33,635 bases of DNA from Alcaligenaceae bacterium. GTDB lineage: Bacteria; Pseudomonadota; Gammaproteobacteria; Burkholderiales; Burkholderiaceae_B. Every line of letters starts with the position of its first letter. The stretch's first letter is position 1. The position numbers and the translations under genes are program-made. The notes under the pieces were generated by a model. It had not been told where the DNA came from. It did no database searches and worked only from the letters and a program-made list of their open reading frames with translations. Positions 22,892 to 31,069 of the stretch are shown here, piece after piece. The stretch spans positions 1 through 33,635 of the forward strand of contig CANCMG010000046.1 in NCBI GenBank assembly GCA_947378965.1. Direction: 5' to 3'.

Positions 22892-23581
22892 TCAGATCCT
22901 ATACGCAGAGGGGTAGCGTCGATTGAACCAAGCGCCTAAGCCCATGAGACTGAACGAAAATATTAAGTAGGCAACAGTGCCAAACATAAAAATTTCAAAG
23001 GTTCGAAAGGTGGTGTTTTCTATTTCGTGCATGCGATAGGTGAGTTCGCCGACTGCCACAGCCATCGCGAGACTAGTGTTTTTAAATAGAAATATGGTTT
23101 GGTTGATGATTGCAGGGACGGCGATGCGAAGCGCTTGCGGCAGCATCACGTAGCGCAACGCTCCGATCTGGCTTAGGCCAAGCGAGCGCGCTGCATCGAA
23201 TTGTGCGGCAGGAACTGCGCGCAGACCGCTGCGTAAATCTTCGGACATGAACGCGCCGCTATTTAATGCGAGGGCAATCATTGAGAACAAAAATTCGCTG
23301 TTTTGATGATTGAGCCAAATTCTTACTGGATCAGGCAGTACTTGCGGGATAGCGAAGTACCAGATCAGAATTTGAACCAGCACTGGAACGTTACGATGGT
23401 ATTCAACGATCGCCGCGACCAATAGGCGCAGCAGCCGAACAGGTAGCGCTCGAATGCCGGCTAGCAGCACTGCAAAAATCACAGCCAATAGCCAAGAGCC
23501 GATAAAAAGCTCAAGCGTGACAAGCAACCCTTGGGCAAGGTCGGCCGCATGTGTTCCGGTCAGCAGAAAGGAGATATCCAG
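22892..23581 (-). CDS. Polar amino acid ABC transporter permease (HisM/GlnP type), first
   Basis: A partner permease of the same family; its EAA loop is SEDLRSGLRAVPAAQFDAARSLGL. The start is unusual. A TTG at 23527 gives only 211 residues and cuts into the first conserved helix. The frame continues upstream through LDISFLLTGTHAADLAQGLLV, which matches the normal N-terminus of this family. No ATG, GTG or TTG precedes that stretch before an in-frame TAG. The best candidate is a CTG at 23581 with GAGGG four bases upstream, giving 229 residues. The binding-protein gene ends 34 bp before it. Confidence 0.85.
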   Translation of the reverse strand: MDISFLLTGTHAADLAQGLLVTLELFIGSWLLAVIFAVLLAGIRALPVRLLRLLVAAIVEYHRNVPVLVQILIWYFAIPQVLPDPVRIWLNHQNSEFLFSMIALALNSGAFMSEDLRSGLRAVPAAQFDAARSLGLSQIGALRYVMLPQALRIAVPAIINQTIFLFKNTSLAMAVAVGELTYRMHEIENTTFRTFEIFMFGTVAYLIFSFSLMGLGAWFNRRYPSAYRI

Positions 23582-23615
23582 AGTGCCCTCGGCGAAGCTA
23601 AACGGGTGAGCCTAG

Positions 23616-24437
23616 TTAGGGCGCAATGGGTTCTACTTTATAGGTTCGAACAAAGCCGTAGGCTGAGTTCTTTCCAACCCATTTATCAAAAATTATTTGT
23701 AATTCGCCGTTGCTATCCATCGCTAACAACAGCTCGTTGATTGCTGCTAGCAAAGCTGACTCTCCTTTGTTCACGCCGATACCTTGCGGTTCAACAAAAA
23801 GGGGTTCAGAGAGGATCTCGACTAAGGGCTGACCTTGGTCCTTTGCTTGTTTGGCGAATCTTGCCAAAATCAGCTCTCCAAACAGCACTGCCTCTACCTT
23901 ATCTTGCTGAAGTGCTAAATAAGCGGAAGGGCTATCCTGAAACGTGAGGATGTTGGATGTTGGTAAAAGCTTTTGTGCAGCGGTGACAGAGCTTGAACCT
24001 TTTGACCCACCTAATTTACGACCCGCGAGATCTTTAAGCGACTTTAGCCCAGAACTTTCTTTGACCAACGCCTTCTGGTTAGACAAGTAATATTGATAGC
24101 TATAGTCTACTTGGGTAGCACGCTCTGCCGAGTAGCCCAGCAACGCAGCCAATACGTCGACACGTTTTGTTTTTAACTCGGGAATTCGCGCGTTAATTGA
24201 GAGAGCCTTAAGCTCGAGCTCGACTCCTAGCCCCCTCGCAAGCGCGCGACAAATGTCAACATCAAAGCCGACAAATTGCCGAGTGACTTGATCGGGAAAC
24301 CCAAAGGGCTCGCTAGCCTGAGTGTGGCCGCAAATCAATTTACCCTTCGACTTGATATCGGCAAGCGTATCTGCTCGAGCAAAGCTTCCTAGTGTGACGC
24401 TGAGGGCTAGTATCGATACTGAAAGTAAACGTTTCAT
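23616..24437 (-). CDS. Polar amino acid ABC transporter binding protein (SBP_bac_3)
   Basis: A periplasmic binding protein of about 273 residues in the family that binds polar amino acids such as Glu, Gln, Arg or cystine. It has a signal peptide (KRLLSVSILALSVTLGSFARA). The family blocks GFPDQVTRQFVGFDVDICRALARGLG, the DVLAALLGYSAERATQVDYSYQYY domain hinge, and GIGVNKGESALLAAINELLLAMDSNGELQIIFDKW are present. The DxxxAxxT-like hinge reads Leu-Leu-Gly-Tyr-Ser rather than the usual G[MF]T, so the ligand may be atypical. It is followed by the two permease genes, with no ATPase gene in the cluster. A second ATG three bases upstream is possible. Confidence 0.9.
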   Translation of the reverse strand: MKRLLSVSILALSVTLGSFARADTLADIKSKGKLICGHTQASEPFGFPDQVTRQFVGFDVDICRALARGLGVELELKALSINARIPELKTKRVDVLAALLGYSAERATQVDYSYQYYLSNQKALVKESSGLKSLKDLAGRKLGGSKGSSSVTAAQKLLPTSNILTFQDSPSAYLALQQDKVEAVLFGELILARFAKQAKDQGQPLVEILSEPLFVEPQGIGVNKGESALLAAINELLLAMDSNGELQIIFDKWVGKNSAYGFVRTYKVEPIAP

Positions 24438-24516
24438 CATTTTCCGATCTCGACGAAAGGGTGGCGTGGTTAAGGCCTATTTTTTTATAAGACCTGGGCG
24501 ACTGATACGTTTTTTT

Positions 24517-25500
24517 CTAGTCTGTCATTTCAATCTTTGCCTGCTTAAGGACATCGCCCCAGCGTATGTATTCAGCACTGACGAACTGTTGAAATTCTTC
24601 AGTCGAGTTCATCAGCCCAGAGGGTAAGGCGACTTTTTCGAGTTGAGCGAGCACCTCGGGTTTTCTTAAGGTGAGCGTTAACGCCTCATTGATGCGGTTG
24701 AGCACAGCCGCAGGTGTTTTGGCAGGTGCAAAGAGTCCGATCCAACTGACGGCGATAAAACCTGGCACGGTCTCTTGCGCGGTTGGCACGTTAGGCAACA
24801 CGCCTAAACGCTTTTCGCTTGAAACGGCTAAGGCGGTTAAGCGACCTTCTTTAATTAAGCCGAGTAATGGCGGGGTGTCCATCATGGTGGCATCAACGTG
24901 CCCGGCTGCGGTGTCTGCGACCGCAGGCGTAGCACCTTTGTAAGGCACATGAACAAACTTACCTTTGGTAGCGATCTTAAACAATTCAATGGCTAAGTGC
25001 GGAAACCCCCCGACACCGGCCGAAGACATGGTGATCTCGCGGGTTTGCGCCAACGCAATCAGATCCGCTAGCGTTTTGACATTTGGCAGTGTGGGCCCCA
25101 CCGCGATTGTTTCTGGAGTGTAGCCAAGCATATTGATCGGGATCAGATCGACGCGCGGATCATACGGAGGCTTGCGCATGGTCTGAGGCGTGAGAACGGT
25201 GGGGCTTAGGCTTGATACTAGCAAGGTGTGACCATCGGGGGCGGCCCGCACCACCGAGCCCGCCGCAATCGTGCCACTTGCCCCAGCCTTGATATCGATA
25301 ATGACCGACGTTTTCAAGGTCTCGCTTAAGTGCGGCGCGATTAAACGAGCGACGAGATCGTTTGAGCCCCCGGCCGGGAAGCCGACCACCAGCGTGATGG
25401 GTTTTGCTGAAAAATCTTGCGCTGTCGCGCTGAGCGAGATTCCAAGCGTGCTGGCAGAGATCAGCGCAAGCGCGCAACACTTCAGGGTGAACGAGGGCAT
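24517..25500 (-). CDS. Bug/TctC-family periplasmic solute receptor
   Basis: A 327-residue Bug receptor with signal peptide MPSFTLKCCALALISASTLGISLSATA. The mature part opens with KPITLVVGFPAGGSNDLVARLIAPHL, including the ligand loop PAGGSND. IKAGASGTIAAGSVVRAAPDGHTLL, FKIATKGKFVHVPYKGATPAVADTAAGHVD and the C-terminal EYIRWGDVLKQAKIEM fit the family. The frame is open from 25542, but the ATG at 25500 with GGAG seven bases upstream gives a standard signal peptide. The amino acid transporter genes follow on the same strand after 79 bp. A 9-bp inverted repeat lies in its promoter region. Confidence 0.92.
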   Translation of the reverse strand: MPSFTLKCCALALISASTLGISLSATAQDFSAKPITLVVGFPAGGSNDLVARLIAPHLSETLKTSVIIDIKAGASGTIAAGSVVRAAPDGHTLLVSSLSPTVLTPQTMRKPPYDPRVDLIPINMLGYTPETIAVGPTLPNVKTLADLIALAQTREITMSSAGVGGFPHLAIELFKIATKGKFVHVPYKGATPAVADTAAGHVDATMMDTPPLLGLIKEGRLTALAVSSEKRLGVLPNVPTAQETVPGFIAVSWIGLFAPAKTPAAVLNRINEALTLTLRKPEVLAQLEKVALPSGLMNSTEEFQQFVSAEYIRWGDVLKQAKIEMTD

Positions 25501-25522
25501 TGAGAGTCTCCGGACAAATATT

Positions 25523-25548
25523 TTTATAGTGTTGCCCATCACTATAAA
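25523..25548. promoter_or_regulatory. Inverted repeat TTTATAGTG-N8-CACTATAAA upstream of the Bug gene
   Basis: Perfect 9-bp arms at 25523-25531 and 25540-25548 flank 8 bp. The repeat lies 23-48 bp upstream of the ATG at 25500, overlapping the expected promoter. The arm length and spacing fit a dimeric regulator site. The site and the receptor probably share an inducer, but this is inference. Confidence 0.5.
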
Positions 25549-25657
25549 CCCTGACCGGTGAAAATGTGTGCCCCGAGCGCTTGGATAATTAAGGCATGCG
25601 GCGTGAGTCGTATGGCGCTGGGGTGATATTAGGCGCCATTTAAATATTTGTCTCGAG

Positions 25658-25703
25658 GCTTCTCAGGCGCTATCCTGCGCCTTTTGACGATCGCCTAAGA
25701 AGC
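25658..25703 (-). terminator. Long hairpin directly after hslU
   Basis: On the minus strand, GCTTCTTAGGCG (complement of 25692-25703), next to the hslU stop, pairs over 12 bp (one wobble) with CGCCTGAGAAGC (complement of 25658-25669). An inner GGCGC...GCGCC hairpin competes with it. A U-run is missing, so termination may be factor-dependent. The structure would also protect the mRNA end. Confidence 0.5.
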
Positions 25704-25704
25704 T

Positions 25705-27036
25705 TTACAACACGAAGCGAGCCAGATCCTGACTTGCCGCAGCCTCAGCAAGTTTATCGTTCACGTAGGCAACGTCGAGAATGACGGTTTTGCCGCTGCT
25801 GCTGGCTGCATCAAATGACAGATCTTCAAGAAGCTTTTCCATCACCGTGTACAGGCGTCGTGCGCCGATGTTTTCGGTGCGTTCGTTGACTTCAAAGGCC
25901 AGCTCAGCCAAGCGCGCGATGCCCTCGTCGGTAAACTCAAGGTGTACGTCTTCGGTTGCGAGCAAAGCGCTGTACTGCTTGGTGAGCGAGGCGTCGGTAT
26001 CGCAAAGAATACGGACAAAATCTTTAGCGGTCAGTGAGTCAAGCTCGACCCGAATGGGAAAACGCCCTTGTAGTTCAGGAATCAGATCCGAGGGACGTGA
26101 TAAATGAAACGCCCCTGAGGCGATAAACAAAATGTGGTCGGTACGGATCATGCCGTACTTAGTGGTCACTGTTGTGCCTTCGACTAAGGGCAACAGATCA
26201 CGCTGCACGCCCTGGCGCGACACATCGGCGCCGCTGGTTTCTTGTCGCGCCGCGATCTTGTCGATCTCGTCTAAAAACACGATACCGTGTTGCTCAACTT
26301 TGTGAATTGCAAGCGTTCGCAAGTCGTCTTCGTTGACGCGTTTTGAAGCCTCTTCGTCAGTCAGAAGTTTGAAGGCCTCTTTGACTGTCATCTTGCGTGA
26401 TTTCTTTTTTTCGCGCGCCAAGCCAGCGAACATGCCTTTCAATTGCTCGGCCATATCCTCCATGCCTGGCGGAGTCATGATGTCCATCTGCGGGGCGTTG
26501 GCGGCGACTTCAATTTCGATTTCAGTTGCATCTAGATGCCCTTCGCGCAAACGCTTTCTGAAGGTCTGACGCGTTGCAGTCTCTTCGCGAATCGGCGAAC
26601 CGTCGGCTGCGCGTGCCGGCGCCAACAGCACATCAAGAATGCGGTCTTCGGCTGCATCTTCGGCTTGCGCACGCACACGCTTCATTTCGTGTTCGCGTGT
26701 TTGCTTAATCGCGATTTCAGCGAGGTCGCGGATGATGGTGTCGACATCGCGTCCCACATACCCAACCTCAGTAAATTTAGTGGCTTCGATTTTGATAAAG
26801 GGTGCGTCTGCGAGCTTAGCCAAGCGTCGGGCAATTTCGGTTTTACCCACGCCAGTTGGGCCGATCATCAAAATATTTTTGGGATGAATTTCGGTGCGCA
26901 AAGGCTCGGCGACTTGCTGGCGACGCCAACGGTTGCGCAGAGCAACGGCGACCGAACGTTTGGCGCGGTCTTGACCAACGATATGCTTATCGAGTTCAGA
27001 CACAATTTCACTGGGGGTCATGGTTGAGGCAGACAT
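25705..27036 (-). CDS. hslU: HslU, ATPase subunit of the HslUV protease
   Basis: A 443-residue AAA+ unfoldase that feeds proteins into the HslV peptidase in the cytoplasm. Walker [10 protein letters not shown] is at residues 59-67 and Walker B is [11 protein letters not shown]. The intermediate (I) domain includes the [20 protein letters not shown] region, and the family's [14 protein letters not shown] pore-loop segment (GYVG) is present. The C-terminal hydrophobic tail (LARFVL) that docks into HslV is intact. It starts two bases after the hslV stop, so the two are cotranscribed. Confidence 0.98.
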   Translation of the reverse strand: MSASTMTPSEIVSELDKHIVGQDRAKRSVAVALRNRWRRQQVAEPLRTEIHPKNILMIGPTGVGKTEIARRLAKLADAPFIKIEATKFTEVGYVGRDVDTIIRDLAEIAIKQTREHEMKRVRAQAEDAAEDRILDVLLAPARAADGSPIREETATRQTFRKRLREGHLDATEIEIEVAANAPQMDIMTPPGMEDMAEQLKGMFAGLAREKKKSRKMTVKEAFKLLTDEEASKRVNEDDLRTLAIHKVEQHGIVFLDEIDKIAARQETSGADVSRQGVQRDLLPLVEGTTVTTKYGMIRTDHILFIASGAFHLSRPSDLIPELQGRFPIRVELDSLTAKDFVRILCDTDASLTKQYSALLATEDVHLEFTDEGIARLAELAFEVNERTENIGARRLYTVMEKLLEDLSFDAASSSGKTVILDVAYVNDKLAEAAASQDLARFVL

Positions 27037-27038
27037 GC

Positions 27039-27575
27039 TTATTCCAGAGTTTCAATCAGGTGTTGTTGATTGGTGTAAATGCAAAGATCGCCCGCAATTT
27101 CTAGCGATTGTTTGACAATGACTTCAGGGCTGAGTTCAGTATTACGCAGTAGCGCCAGTGCTGCTGATTGCGCGTAGGCCCCCCCCGAGCCGATGGCGGC
27201 GATGCCGTTTTCGGGTTCAAGGACATCGCCATTGCCGGTGAGCACCAAGGTGTGATCGCGATCGGCCACAATCAGCATCGCTTCAAGGCGACGCAATATC
27301 CGATCGGTGCGCCAGTCGCGCGTCAGTTCGACTGCCGAGCGCATCAGATTGCCTTGATGTTTTTCGAGCTTAGCTTCGAAACGTTCTTGCAAGGTAAAGG
27401 CATCGGCTGTTGCGCCTGCAAAACCCGCCAGAATCTTGTCGTGATACAGGCGCCGAATTTTGCGTGCGGTTGCCTTGATCACAATATTGCCGAGTGTGAC
27501 TTGACCATCACCACCAAGCGCGACGTGATTGCCGCGCCTCACGCTGATGATGGTTGTGCCGTGAAATTGTTCCAT
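27039..27575 (-). CDS. hslV: HslV, peptidase subunit of the HslUV protease
   Basis: A proteasome-like threonine peptidase. The nucleophile is the first Thr of [23 protein letters not shown], exposed after a short propeptide (MEQFHG) is removed. Here this leader is longer than the single Met of E. coli HslV. The frame extends to 27602, but that GTG lies inside a terminator stem, so the ATG at 27575 (178 residues) is preferred. Gly-rich [14 protein letters not shown] and the rest of the chain are typical. It precedes hslU by two bases. Confidence 0.95.
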   Translation of the reverse strand: MEQFHGTTIISVRRGNHVALGGDGQVTLGNIVIKATARKIRRLYHDKILAGFAGATADAFTLQERFEAKLEKHQGNLMRSAVELTRDWRTDRILRRLEAMLIVADRDHTLVLTGNGDVLEPENGIAAIGSGGAYAQSAALALLRNTELSPEVIVKQSLEIAGDLCIYTNQQHLIETLE

Positions 27576-27591
27576 ACTGTGGCTCGATAGT

Positions 27592-27625
27592 AAAAAAGGC
27601 ACACTCTAGGTGCTGTGAGTGTGCC
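27592..27625 (-). terminator. Rho-independent terminator between dksA and hslV
   Basis: On the minus strand, GGCACACTC (complement of 27617-27625) pairs perfectly over 9 bp with GAGTGTGCC (complement of 27598-27606) around a 10-base loop, followed by six Ts. It lies about 95 bp after the dksA stop. Its T-run ends only 16 bases before the hslV ATG, leaving no room for a promoter between. Any hslVU transcript from upstream must read through it. Confidence 0.88.
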
Positions 27626-27720
27626 CTGTGGATTTGCCCTGTCGTTTTGCCGTTAGGGTTTGAATATATAAACGCGATTGAGCCTGTTGCGCCGAGGCGT
27701 CAGACTCATCTCAACGCGAC

Positions 27721-28563
27721 TTAATCCCCAAACATTTTTTGGCGCATCTCGCGACGCTCTTGAGCTTCGAGAGACAAGGTTGCGGTGGGGCGAGCTAACA
27801 AACGACGCAAGCCGATGGGTTCGCCAGTTTCGTCGCACCAACCGTACTCGCCACTGTCGATACGCACGATCGATTGTTGTACTTTTTTCAGCAGTTTACG
27901 CTCGCGATCACGGGTGCGTAACTCAAGTGCATGCTCTTCTTCGATCGTGGCCCGGTCTGCCGGATCGGGCACAAATTGTGTTTCGCGCAAGTGCTCGGTG
28001 GTAGCGCCGGCGTTGTTGAGAATATCTTGCTCGAGTTGGCGCAGCCGATCGCGAAAAAATCCTAACTGACGATCGTTCATGTATTCGTCTTCGGGCATGC
28101 GTAATAATTCAGCCTCGGAGGGCAAATTGTTTTCAGATAAATCGCCGTTTGATTTTGGGCTTTTTTTCGCAGCTTTAGGTGCGGCAACAGGTTCGGTAGG
28201 TTCGACTGTTGCTGCAGCGTTAGCGGGTGATGACTGAACGGGTGTTGCAGGTTTTACGGCAGCGGTTTTTGCTTTAGGCAGGGTTACAGCCGTTGAGGCC
28301 TTTGTTGCAGGGGTGTTCTTTGAGGGCATGGAGGCCTTAGTGGGGGATGAAGTCTTGGCGATTGCAGAGGCCTTAGAGGGCGATGCGTTGTTAGGCGGTA
28401 TTTTGGCCTTGGCTGACGCCACCGTTGTGGATGACGTCGTGGTTTTGGCAGAGACTAATGTTTTGACGGTGGCAACAGGCTTTGGCTTGACCGGCGCAGC
28501 CTTTTTGACTGCAGCGGCTTGCGTTGCCACGGATGTTGATACCTTGGTTGCCTTTGTTGCCAT
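27721..28563 (-). CDS. dksA: DksA-family RNA polymerase-binding transcription factor with long basic N-terminal extension
   Basis: DksA acts with ppGpp on RNA polymerase in the stringent response. The C-terminal 135 residues are the DksA core: the coiled-coil with the conserved tip FVPDPADRATIEEE (residues 197-210) and a globular end YGWCDETGEPIGLRRLLARPTATL. Of the four zinc-ligand cysteines of E. coli DksA, only C243 remains. The others are replaced (CDET, SLEA), so it should fold without zinc, as I recall for other betaproteobacterial DksA. The first 140 residues are low-complexity Lys/Ala/Ser/Thr/Pro, histone-H1-like, about doubling the usual 151-residue length. GGAGTGA lies before the ATG. 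It follows the COG0523 gene by 43 bp. Confidence 0.94.
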   Translation of the reverse strand: MATKATKVSTSVATQAAAVKKAAPVKPKPVATVKTLVSAKTTTSSTTVASAKAKIPPNNASPSKASAIAKTSSPTKASMPSKNTPATKASTAVTLPKAKTAAVKPATPVQSSPANAAATVEPTEPVAAPKAAKKSPKSNGDLSENNLPSEAELLRMPEDEYMNDRQLGFFRDRLRQLEQDILNNAGATTEHLRETQFVPDPADRATIEEEHALELRTRDRERKLLKKVQQSIVRIDSGEYGWCDETGEPIGLRRLLARPTATLSLEAQERREMRQKMFGD

Positions 28564-28585
28564 GAGGTCACTCCATTAGATTATG

Positions 28586-28606
28586 CTCTGCCTAATTCAT
28601 GCAGAG
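28586..28606 (-). other. Short hairpin between the COG0523 gene and dksA
   Basis: CTCTGC and GCAGAG (6-bp perfect stem, 9-base loop) lie directly after the COG0523 stop codon. There is no T-run, so it is more likely an intergenic mRNA element than a terminator. Confidence 0.4.
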
Positions 28607-29758
28607 TTACGACTTTGCAAGACATTGCTCAAGACCTTTGGTGAAGATGTCTTGTGGCAGCTTGCGACCGATAAAAACCATTTTTGTGTTTTTCTTTTCA
28701 CTCGCTAACCATGGTTTGCCAGGCTCTGCACCCATCATCATGTGTACGCCTTGAAACAGCATGCGGCGGTTGATGCCTTTCATATACAAAATACCTTTGT
28801 AGCGCAGAAGATCTGGCCCATAGACCTGTACGACGCCACCTAAAAACTCTTCAAGGCGCTCTGGGTCAAACGGCTTGTTCGATTTAAATACAAACGCGCC
28901 GATGTCATCGCTATGCGGCGGCTTGTGGTTGTGCGTGGGGTCTGTGCACGTGGCCGGATCGTGCGCGTGCTCATGATCGTGGCTGTGGTCGTGGCCGCAG
29001 GTGCTGTGATCATGGTCGTGATCATGGCCATGCGCGTGATCGTGCCCATGATCGTGATCATGCGCGGCGTCAGGGTGATCGTCGGCTAAAAATTGTGGAT
29101 CAATATCGAGAATGGTATTCAGGTTAAAGCCGCTGATATCGATCAGTTGCTTTAAATCGGTTTCACCAAAATGCACGGCTTCAATCGACGCGCGTGGGTT
29201 CATGTGAACAATGCGGCGACGCAAGGCTGCATATTCGACTTCGGTGACCAGATCTTTTTTCGACACCAAGATTCGATCGGCAAAGCCCACCTGTTTTTGG
29301 GCTTCTTCTTGAGTGTCGAGGGTTTCCATGCCGTGTTTGGCATCCACCACGGTCACCACTGCATCTAGGCGGTAGTAATCGGCAATGTCATCGTCCATGA
29401 AAAACGTCTGGCAGACTGGGCCAGGGTTAGCCATGCCGGTGGTTTCAATGATGACGCGTTCAAACTTCAGCTCGCCTGCCTGACGGCGCGTGCGCAAGTC
29501 GTTGAGTGTACGCATCAGGTCGCCACGCACTGTGCAGCACACGCAGCCATTCGAGAGTTCGATGATTTCTTCATCTTGCTCTTGCACCAGCAGCTCGTTA
29601 TCGATGCTTTCGGGGCCAAACTCGTTTTCGATGACCGCAATGCGTTTACCGTGATACTCGGTAAGAATGCGTTTGAGCAAGGTCGTTTTGCCTGCACCGA
29701 GAAAGCCGGTGAGGATTGTGACGGGAACCATTTCTTCTGGATTGCGGGGGGAATTCAT
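28607..29758 (-). CDS. COG0523 (CobW-like) G3E-family GTPase, His-rich, probable zinc metallochaperone
   Basis: A 383-residue G3E GTPase. The P-loop GFLGAGKTT is at residues 18-26, the metal-binding CxCC motif SNGCVCCT at 70-77, and SKKD near 166-169 serves as the base-recognition motif. A CobW C-terminal domain follows. Between the domains, residues 228-282 are extremely rich in His-Asp pairs with two Cys ([14 protein letters not shown] and similar), a strong metal buffer typical of zinc- or nickel-handling members. Cobalamin genes are absent, so a CobW role in B12 synthesis is unlikely. It lies next to a Cys-poor dksA, a pairing consistent with zinc economy but also with simple conserved gene order. 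I found no clear Zur box upstream. Confidence 0.92.
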   Translation of the reverse strand: MNSPRNPEEMVPVTILTGFLGAGKTTLLKRILTEYHGKRIAVIENEFGPESIDNELLVQEQDEEIIELSNGCVCCTVRGDLMRTLNDLRTRRQAGELKFERVIIETTGMANPGPVCQTFFMDDDIADYYRLDAVVTVVDAKHGMETLDTQEEAQKQVGFADRILVSKKDLVTEVEYAALRRRIVHMNPRASIEAVHFGETDLKQLIDISGFNLNTILDIDPQFLADDHPDAAHDHDHGHDHAHGHDHDHDHSTCGHDHSHDHEHAHDPATCTDPTHNHKPPHSDDIGAFVFKSNKPFDPERLEEFLGGVVQVYGPDLLRYKGILYMKGINRRMLFQGVHMMMGAEPGKPWLASEKKNTKMVFIGRKLPQDIFTKGLEQCLAKS

Positions 29759-29988
29759 GAGCCAATCAACTTCAAAAAACGGGTGAGGGTGCGGGGCACC
29801 GAGCCAGGCGCTAGCCCAAGGGCGAACGTCGGATTACAGCACAGCACACGATTTGCGGCAAACATTTTTCATTCGCAGCCAAGTGGCGATGGCGAACTGA
29901 GTGTAGACCTCAAAATCATGACATTGGCAATATATTGGGGGCAAATCGCAAATTTCAAGGGTTAAACACCCTCGATTTAAGGAAATTC
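29759..29988 (-). other. xerC-COG0523 intergenic region
   Basis: No gene is supported in these 230 bp. Near xerC, AGGGT/ACCCT (29958-29962 and 29968-29972) and outer AAATCG/CGATTT arms (29943-29948 and 29973-29978) form a nested inverted repeat just after the xerC stop. It lacks a T-run. A promoter for the COG0523 gene presumably lies in the rest, but no clear hexamer pair was found. Confidence 0.4.
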
Positions 29989-31020
29989 TTAGCTTTTTCG
30001 GCCTGCGCGAGGGTGAGCTGAGTCATACGCCTTTGCCAGATGCTGAAAGTCTAGCTTAGTATAAAGCTGTGTCGTTGAAATATTTGCATGGCCCAGCATC
30101 TCTTGAACAGCGCGTAAATCTTGGGCGGATTGCAGCACATGGCTGGCAAAGCTATGGCGCAAAACGTGCGGATGTACGTGGGTCGGGAGCCCCGCTTGTA
30201 ACGCGAGCTTGGTTAACTGGCCTTGAATCACACGCGGGCTGATGCGTCGACCGCGCGCTCCGATAAATAAAGCCATCTGATCGGTCATCGAGGCGTTTGG
30301 GGGCGCGAGCTGCGATCGAATCGCAAGCCAAGTTGCCAGCGCCTGCAGCGCTTGAGCACCGATTGGGACAGTGCGACGCTTGCCGCCTTTGCCCAACACA
30401 TGTACCTCGTGGTCGGCCAGATTGATCCAGCCGCTCGAGGTGTGCTCTTTGGTTTGCGTGTACTGACTGTCCAGACCGACGAGTTCGCTCAACCGTAGTC
30501 CGCTCGAATAAAACAGCTCAAAAATTGCCCGGTCTCGTAACGAGATCGGGTCGGTTTGTGCCAACAGCACGGGCGCTTCAAGAAGTGCCTGGGTTTGATC
30601 GACGGATAAGGCTTTGGGCAGGCCGCGCGCTGCCTTAGGAGCACGAACATCGGTTGCGGGGTTGAGCGCCATGCCACTTTGCGGTGCCCACCATTTGTAA
30701 AACCCGCGCCACGAGGCCAGCATTCGTGCCAAGCTGCGTGGGCCTAGACCTTGGCCGTGTAGCCGCGCTAAAAACTGTCGGATGTTGCCGTTTACTAAAG
30801 ACTGCAGCGGTTTGTCTTGGGCGAGCTGCACTAACTGCTGCAAATCGCGTTGATAGGCCGCCAAAGTGTGTGGCGAATACCGCCGGTTTTGCTCAAGGTG
30901 TTTAAGCCAATGCGTCACCGGCTCGGGCAAATCGTGATGATTTTTAGGTGTGAGCACTAGCGCATCAGTCGCTTCGACGGTTTTTAACCTTGGTGCTTTA
31001 GCAGAACTGGGGGTCGACAT
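29989..31020 (-). CDS. xerC: Tyrosine site-specific recombinase XerC
   Basis: XerC acts with XerD to resolve chromosome dimers at dif. The 343-residue protein has an N-terminal SAM-like core-binding domain (about residues 30-115; RRYSPHTLAAYQRDL) and a C-terminal catalytic domain. The catalytic residues are visible: R176 (SSGLRLSEL), the beta-hairpin lysine in LGKGGKRRTVP (about K211), H285 and R288 (HPHVLRHS), H311 (LGHANIS) and the nucleophile Y320 (TTQLYT). The N-terminus is about 30-40 residues longer than the E. coli protein (298 residues). Position after dapF and a DUF484 gene is the standard chromosomal xerC context, which separates it from integrases of mobile elements. Confidence 0.96.
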   Translation of the reverse strand: MSTPSSAKAPRLKTVEATDALVLTPKNHHDLPEPVTHWLKHLEQNRRYSPHTLAAYQRDLQQLVQLAQDKPLQSLVNGNIRQFLARLHGQGLGPRSLARMLASWRGFYKWWAPQSGMALNPATDVRAPKAARGLPKALSVDQTQALLEAPVLLAQTDPISLRDRAIFELFYSSGLRLSELVGLDSQYTQTKEHTSSGWINLADHEVHVLGKGGKRRTVPIGAQALQALATWLAIRSQLAPPNASMTDQMALFIGARGRRISPRVIQGQLTKLALQAGLPTHVHPHVLRHSFASHVLQSAQDLRAVQEMLGHANISTTQLYTKLDFQHLAKAYDSAHPRAGRKS

Positions 31021-31069
31021 ACTTGCCGTCAGTCAGCTATTTGTAATCAGTTCGCTGGTCATCTTGGGC

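Noticed and set aside
26536-27027. 163-codon plus-strand frame opposite hslU
   Set aside because: hslU is certain on the other strand; the antisense frame has no family features.
28960-29070. Tandem DNA repeat or CRISPR-like array rich in GTGATCATG-type units
   Set aside because: The repeats are codons of the His-Asp tract in the COG0523 GTPase; there is no regular repeat-spacer pattern.
29759-29988. Zur binding site before the COG0523 gene
   Set aside because: GACATTGGCAATATATTG has weak symmetry only and does not match the Zur consensus I know.
29990-31020. Integrase of a mobile element
   Set aside because: Position beside DUF484 and dapF and the full catalytic set fit chromosomal XerC; no att-like repeats or element genes are nearby.
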